In this document: in pieces, positions 59,907 to 64,000 of the stretch
Numbering within the stretch: the first letter of the stretch is position 1
How the letters are laid out: every line of letters starts with the position of its first letter
NCBI GenBank assembly: GCA_964429795.1
Contig: CAYSCW010000004.1
Coordinates: 88,496 to 152,495 of the forward strand
Reading direction: 5' to 3'
From: CAYSCW01 sp964429795
Lineage (GTDB): Bacteria; Acidobacteriota; Aminicenantia; Aminicenantales; Aminicenantaceae
DNA: 64,000 bases
Notes under the pieces: generated by a model
What the model was told of the DNA's origin: nothing
Database searches by the model: none
Seen by the model: the letters and a program-made list of their open reading frames with translations, nothing else
Made by a program: the position numbers and the translations under genes

Positions 59907-61511
59907 TTAGCTGCCCGGATTTACAGGCTTCTGACACTGAATCTCCAAAACAACCACACACTTTGAGGGCAATGTGGTTTGTATTTTGTTATCCTTCAAT
60001 CGAAAATCCTGGAAAGCTTCTGTCTTGACTGTATGGGGGCTTTCAAAGGTGTTGTGGGCATTCATTTTCGCTGCGGCGAGGATGCGGCCGGAGATGATTT
60101 TCGCTTGAGCCCCCCGGATTTCACACAGCACCTCTGCGGGTTGATTCGGATCCAGGTTGCACAGAGAGATATGGATTTTTCCGTCTTTATCCCGGGATGC
60201 CGAGACGCTCAGCAAAGGGATATCTTCGGTTTTGAAGCTGTACCGGGAGCACTGAAGGTTGATGGGCAGGAGAGTGGCGTCCTGGTGGACTTTGTACAGG
60301 TCAAACACATGATAGGTGGGCGTGACAATCATCTCCTCGCCCTGGGTGAGGATCACGGCCTGGAGAACGTTGATAGTCTGGGCCAGGTTGGCCATGCGGA
60401 CCCTGTCGCAGTGGTTGTTGAAAATGTTCAGCGTCAGGCCGGCTACCAGGGCATCCCGGAGTGTGTTCTGCTGGTAGAGAAAACCGGGATTTGTTCCGGG
60501 CTCCACCTGATACCAGGTTCCCCACTCATCTACGAAGAGCCCCACCTGCTTTTCCAAGTCGTACCTGTCCATGATCGTGCCGTGTGTTTGTATGAACTCT
60601 TCCATGCGCAGGGCGAGCTTCAGCGTTTCAAACCAGTCGGCTTCGCTAAACTCGATGGCGGAATTCTTGTTTCCCCATCCACCCGGCACCGTGTAGTAAT
60701 GGAAGCTCAGCCCTCCCATCAGGCCTCCGGCTTCCCGCATCAGGACCTCTGTCCAGTGGGTATTGTCGCCGTAGCTGCCGCAGACGATCTTGGCGATTCT
60801 GTTTCCAGAGAAGTTGCGGACATAAGTCTGGTACCGTCTGTAGACATCGGCATAATACTCAGGCCGCATGCTTCCCCCGCAGCCCCAGTTCTCGTTGCCC
60901 ACTCCGAAGAATTTGAGCTGCCAAGTCTTATCTCTGCCGTTTTGCCGGCGGAGGTCAGCCATCGGACTGCGCCCGTCAAAAGTGATGTACTCAACCCACT
61001 CCTGCATTTCCTGCACCGTCCCACTTCCCACATTCCCGCAAATATAGGGCTCGCATTCCAGTTGCTCACACAGGTCCAGGAATTCGTGTGTGCCGAAGTG
61101 GTTGTTTTCCGTGACTTTGCCCCAGTGGGTGTTTACCATTGTGGGGCGCTCGTTCCGCGGGCCAATCCCGTCTTTCCAGTGATACTCGTCTGCAAAGCAT
61201 CCCCCCGGCCAACGAAGCACTGGGATCTCGATTTTTTTCAGAGCCTCCACCACATCCTGACGGATGCCCCGCACATTTTTGATCGGACTGTCCTCTCCCA
61301 CCCAATAGCCTTCATAGATGCATCGTCCCAGGTGTTCGGAAAAGTGTCCGTAGATGTTCTTGCAGATGATGTGTTTGCCTTGGTCGGCGCTGATAATGAT
61401 CCTGTTTTCTGTATTCTGCTTGGCCGTTAAAGTGTGTATGCTGAAAGCAAACAGGATAACCATTATCAAACCCGTGGCAAGCCGCGTCCAGGTCTTCATC
61501 CTTGGAGTCAT
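59907..61511 (-). CDS. GH51 alpha-L-arabinofuranosidase, secreted
   Basis: Enzyme of 534 residues with an N-terminal signal peptide (about 5-30). The acid/base Glu207 is in GVGNENWG and the nucleophile Glu329 is in FVDEWGTWY; WPGGCFADEYHWKDGIGP is the GH51 substrate block. The (beta/alpha)8 barrel is followed by a beta-sandwich. The ATG has GGAGG upstream. Export is unusual for GH51, which is often cytosolic, and fits side-chain trimming of arabinan or arabinoxylan in the periplasm. A 483-residue antisense frame on the plus strand is not coding. Confidence 0.93.
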   Translation of the reverse strand: MTPRMKTWTRLATGLIMVILFAFSIHTLTAKQNTENRIIISADQGKHIICKNIYGHFSEHLGRCIYEGYWVGEDSPIKNVRGIRQDVVEALKKIEIPVLRWPGGCFADEYHWKDGIGPRNERPTMVNTHWGKVTENNHFGTHEFLDLCEQLECEPYICGNVGSGTVQEMQEWVEYITFDGRSPMADLRRQNGRDKTWQLKFFGVGNENWGCGGSMRPEYYADVYRRYQTYVRNFSGNRIAKIVCGSYGDNTHWTEVLMREAGGLMGGLSFHYYTVPGGWGNKNSAIEFSEADWFETLKLALRMEEFIQTHGTIMDRYDLEKQVGLFVDEWGTWYQVEPGTNPGFLYQQNTLRDALVAGLTLNIFNNHCDRVRMANLAQTINVLQAVILTQGEEMIVTPTYHVFDLYKVHQDATLLPINLQCSRYSFKTEDIPLLSVSASRDKDGKIHISLCNLDPNQPAEVLCEIRGAQAKIISGRILAAAKMNAHNTFESPHTVKTEAFQDFRLKDNKIQTTLPSKCVVVLEIQCQKPVNPGS

Positions 61512-61680
61512 TATTTCCTCCTCTTTTTTATGCTAGATACCCTGTAATAAAAACAATCTTCAGTGCAGCCTTTATAGCACGGTCCCCCGGGATGGTCAAA
61601 TCAAGGAGACAGAACAAAAATGTTTTCTGCAGAAGCAGAAGTTTGCCTCTTGGGAAAACAGTACTTTCCCTTCAAATAAT

Positions 61681-61708
61681 TTGACATGTTTATGGAGTTA
61701 ATATAAAA
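61681..61708 (+). promoter_or_regulatory. Possible promoter of the symporter gene
   Basis: TTGACA followed 15 bases later by TATAAA (17 bases later by TAAAAA), about 40 bases before the symporter start. Spacing is imperfect. Confidence 0.35.
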
Positions 61709-61746
61709 AATAAGGCTTCACTAAATGAGGACTGAGGGATTAACTT

Positions 61747-63372
61747 ATGCAGGGGTTACAGCTTTTAGACTGGACAGTAGTTGCCCTTTATTTTCTGGTC
61801 ATCTTGGGAATTGCCTGGTGGGTGATCCGGCAGAAGCAGGACACATCCACTGAATATTTTCTGGCAGGGAGGCATGTGGGTTGGTTTGTGATAGGAACAG
61901 CTATTTTTGCCTCCAACATCGGCTCCGAGCACATCGTAGGGTTGGCTGGAACCGGCGCTAAAAGCGGCGTGGCCATGGGTCACTATGAACTCCACGCCTG
62001 GTGCATTTTGCTGCTGGGATGGGTTTTTGTTCCCTTTTACATGCGGAGTAAGGTGTTCACCATGCCGGAATTCCTGGAGAGGCGTTACTCCCCCAAGGCC
62101 CGCTGGTTTCTCTCCCTGATCTCTCTGGTCGCCTATGTGCTGACAAAAGTATCGGTCACGGTCTACGCTGGTGCAGTGGTGTTTCAGACTCTGATGGGTG
62201 TTGAATTCTGGACAGGTGCTTTGATCACGGTGATCCTGACCGGCATCTACACTATACTGGGTGGTCTGCGAGCCGTGGTCTACACCGAAAGCCTTCAGGC
62301 TTTTGTTTTGCTCCTCGGCTCGATCACTGTCACCGTCATGGGACTGGTCAAAATCGGAGGATGGAGCAACCTGGTAGCGATTGTCGGAACTGACCACCTC
62401 AACCTGTTCTTGCCCCTGGACCACCCCGATTTTCCCTGGCTGGGGATGATCCTGGCTCCGCCGATCGTAGGGATCTGGTACTGGTGCACAGACCAGGTCA
62501 TCGTCCAGAGGGCCCTGGCTGCCAAAAACGAAGAACATGCCAGACGGGGAAGCATATTAGCCTCCTATCTGAAGCTATTCCCCTTCTTCATATTCTTTAT
62601 TCCCGGTGTTATTGCCTATGCTTTAGCCAAGACAGGCCAGCTTCAGCTCGAGGCTTCTGACCAGGCCTTTCCCACCTTGGTCAAGGCCCTGCTTCCCGCC
62701 GGCATCAGGGGGCTTGTGGTGGGCGGGTTGCTGGCTGCTCTGATGAGCTCCCTGGCTGCTGTTTTTAACTCCTGCTCCACCCTTTTTACCATGGATATTT
62801 ATAAAAAACTCAGACCAAAAGCCTCAGAAAAAAGACTGGTCTTTGTCGGCCGGCTTGCGACCGCCGTGGTCGTTGTCAGTGGCATACTCTGGATTCCTTT
62901 CATGAAATACATCTCCGGAGAGCTTTATCATTACCTCCAGAGCGTCCAGTCTTACCTGGCGCCTCCCATCTTCTCGGTCTTTATCCTGGGAATACTCTGG
63001 AAAAGAATCAATTCCAAAGGGGCTCTGACCGCACTGGTAGGAGGATTTGTCATCGGTATGCTGCGTCTGGTCGCAGAGCTCAACAAGGGCTCGCTGAGTG
63101 GATGGCTGTACACCTTTGCCCATGTCAATTATCTGTATTTCTGCGTTTATTTAACTCTGGTATGCATCGGCTTGATGGTGGTGGTCAGCATGTTCACCCG
63201 GCCGCCCTCTTACCAAAAGATTCAGGGTCTGACCTATGCCACCACCACAGCCGAGGATAAGCAGGCCTCCCGCGCTAGCTGGACAACCAGGGATGTCGTT
63301 CTGTCGCTTGTCATCCTGGCAATAATCGCCACAGTCATGATTTACTTTTCTCCCCTGATTCTGGTCAAATAG
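61747..63372 (+). CDS. Sodium:solute symporter (SSS/SGLT family), probable arabinose transporter
   Basis: Inner-membrane transporter of 541 residues with about 14 helices. The N-terminal STEYFLAGRHVGWFVIGTAIFASNIGSEHIVGLAGTGA segment is the SSS unwound-helix-1 region, and LGGLRAVVYTESLQAFVLL carries further family motifs. It resembles sugar-transporting vSGLT-type members more than proline or pantothenate types. Two arabinofuranosidases lie upstream and a ribulokinase fragment follows in the same frame right after its stop. L-arabinose or an arabino-oligosaccharide is the likely substrate, by context. Confidence 0.88.
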   Translation: MQGLQLLDWTVVALYFLVILGIAWWVIRQKQDTSTEYFLAGRHVGWFVIGTAIFASNIGSEHIVGLAGTGAKSGVAMGHYELHAWCILLLGWVFVPFYMRSKVFTMPEFLERRYSPKARWFLSLISLVAYVLTKVSVTVYAGAVVFQTLMGVEFWTGALITVILTGIYTILGGLRAVVYTESLQAFVLLLGSITVTVMGLVKIGGWSNLVAIVGTDHLNLFLPLDHPDFPWLGMILAPPIVGIWYWCTDQVIVQRALAAKNEEHARRGSILASYLKLFPFFIFFIPGVIAYALAKTGQLQLEASDQAFPTLVKALLPAGIRGLVVGGLLAALMSSLAAVFNSCSTLFTMDIYKKLRPKASEKRLVFVGRLATAVVVVSGILWIPFMKYISGELYHYLQSVQSYLAPPIFSVFILGILWKRINSKGALTALVGGFVIGMLRLVAELNKGSLSGWLYTFAHVNYLYFCVYLTLVCIGLMVVVSMFTRPPSYQKIQGLTYATTTAEDKQASRASWTTRDVVLSLVILAIIATVMIYFSPLILVK

Positions 63373-63489
63373 AATGGAGCGGATTTCTTATTAGAGACCG
63401 GAATCTGCGGAATCGTGGATGGTTCCGTGCTTCCTGGTTATTATGGAATCGAAGCCGAGCCTCTCAACCTGCGCCAGGTTATACTTTAG
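63373..63489 (+). pseudogene. araB: Ribulokinase (araB) fragment
   Basis: Thirty-eight codons open between the symporter stop and TAG63487. They read LETGICGIVDGSVLPGYYGI followed by EA. This matches the ribulokinase block GICGxVDGSVxPGxxGxEAGQ from the middle of AraB. After EA the match stops and gives EPLNLRQVIL. No start, ATP-binding domain or C-terminus is present. It is what remains of a kinase phosphorylating L-ribulose in arabinose breakdown. Whether this is true decay or an assembly join cannot be told from the sequence. Confidence 0.75.
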
Positions 63490-63872
63490 AAGACAGAATC
63501 TGTGGATTTTTTGTCGTTTTTCCCCAAATATTTGTGCAAAAATTCACCCACAATCCCCCTTACTTCGTCCATGGCTTTCAGACTGAACACATGACCTTCA
63601 TCTGGAAAGACTTTAATCTGACACGGAACTCCTGCAGCTTTGTAAATTCTTTCCATACTGTAGGCCCATTCGACCGGACATTGATCATCCTTTTTCCCAT
63701 GAAGGATCAGTATCGGGGCAGGATTTTCTCTTACGATGGCCGACCCGGATGCACCTCGAAGAAAAATGACCCCCAGGTATTTTCCCTCTGCTGCAGGACA
63801 AGCGATAAACCCGACTTTTCTCCCGATAGAAATATCCAGATAAACATCTTGAAATTTAATCCCCTCATACAT
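63486..63872 (-). pseudogene. Dienelactone-hydrolase-like alpha/beta hydrolase, internally deleted
   Basis: Open frame of 128 residues in two familiar pieces. GFIACPAAEGKYLGVIFLRG matches the first strands of dienelactone-hydrolase-like enzymes. APILILHGKKDDQCPVEWAY and KVFPDEGHVFSL carry the late Asp and the catalytic His. The roughly 90-120 residues that should lie between, including the nucleophile elbow GxSxG or GxCxG, are missing. The frame continues upstream for 13 codons to a stop. Probably inactive. Confidence 0.7.
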
Positions 63873-63914
63873 GTATTCGGTAGCAAAAGCCTCTAACGGA
63901 CATGTTTGATTCCA

Positions 63915-64000
63915 TTAAAGCTGGAAGCAGTAGGAAAATTTGACTAGGAAGACATTGTGGGGATGGACGGTGAATAAATCCCGTATTCCCTCTCTGAAAG
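63915..64000 (-). CDS. Carboxy-terminus of a probable outer-membrane protein (partial)
   Basis: Twenty-seven codons run in from the window edge to TAA: FREGIRDLFTVHPHNVFLVK, then FSYCFQL. Alternating hydrophobic residues with aromatic residues near the end look like the last strand of a TonB-dependent or DUF5916-type beta-barrel. Too short to identify. It is on the same strand as, and upstream of, the deleted hydrolase. Confidence 0.4.
   Translation of the reverse strand, partial: FREGIRDLFTVHPHNVFLVKFSYCFQL

Noticed and set aside
59979..61430. 483-codon plus-strand open frame opposite the GH51 gene
   Set aside because: Fully antisense to a gene with intact catalytic residues; sequence has no protein family features. 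G+C-rich codon bias leaves the opposite strand open.
1..64000. CRISPR arrays, rRNA operons, complete insertion sequences or prophage genes
   Set aside because: None seen on reading both strands; the only repeats are the palindromic elements and short tandem words.

Overview
The window reads as one contig of a Gram-negative bacterial chromosome. LpxC (lipid A), a TonB-dependent outer-membrane receptor with an N-terminal carboxypeptidase-regulatory domain, and a long-type GyrB support this. The mix of genes (prokaryotic-type inositol-phosphate synthase, Oar-like TonB receptor, NtrY-like kinase, penicillin acylase, MeaB, GH127/GH51 enzymes) resembles uncultured Aminicenantes/Acidobacteriota-type genomes. 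That placement is inference; no rRNA gene is present to confirm it.

Layout. 0-5.6 kb: a three-subunit molybdenum hydroxylase (FAD, 2Fe-2S and Tat-exported molybdopterin subunits), facing a maturation set on the other strand (MocA-like cytidylyltransferase, XdhC, THEP1-like NTPase). 5.8-9.2 kb: ArsA-like ATPase, a small protein, CDP-alcohol phosphatidyltransferase and inositol-3-phosphate synthase, together suggesting inositol phospholipid synthesis. 9.4-17.1 kb: TonB receptor, then glmS-glmU-TPR and lpxC (amino-sugar and lipid A precursors). 17.3-30 kb: larB, dnaG, rpoD, a CAU tRNA, a zinc-ribbon coiled-coil protein, an acyl-CoA synthetase, gyrA and gyrB. 30-38 kb: TGS GTPase, tRNA-Pro, DUF362 ferredoxin, class V aminotransferase, VIT/VWA protein, HAD phosphatase, two small proteins. 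38-47 kb: giant NtrY-like kinase, flavodoxin, MeaB, acyl-CoA dehydrogenase, small metal-site protein, cupin, acylphosphatase, ThiD. 48-54.7 kb: a same-strand run of solute-binding lipoprotein, penicillin acylase, PTS EIIA-like protein, PII-like protein and two CPA-type antiporters. 54.8-56.9 kb: DUF72 and a three-gene DUF2089/SHOCT regulatory cluster. 57-64 kb: an arabinan-utilisation island (GH127, GH51, SSS symporter) followed by decayed genes, including a clear ribulokinase (araB) fragment and an internally deleted dienelactone-hydrolase-like gene.

Most unusual signal. Six copies of a 90-170 bp dispersed palindromic element lie between genes. All share one core orientation and all lie upstream of a plus-strand gene or tRNA, four of them in divergent promoter regions. 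Their inner hairpin core is conserved. In one copy the arm sequence is completely different yet still self-complementary, as expected if the fold rather than the sequence is kept. Other leads are a 27-bp near-perfect palindrome between the promoter and start of a ribbon-helix-helix gene, the EIIA/PII/antiporter operon in which one antiporter lacks the acidic residue kept by its partner, and two gene remnants (araB at 63.4 kb, an unidentified carboxy-terminal fragment at 36.8 kb).
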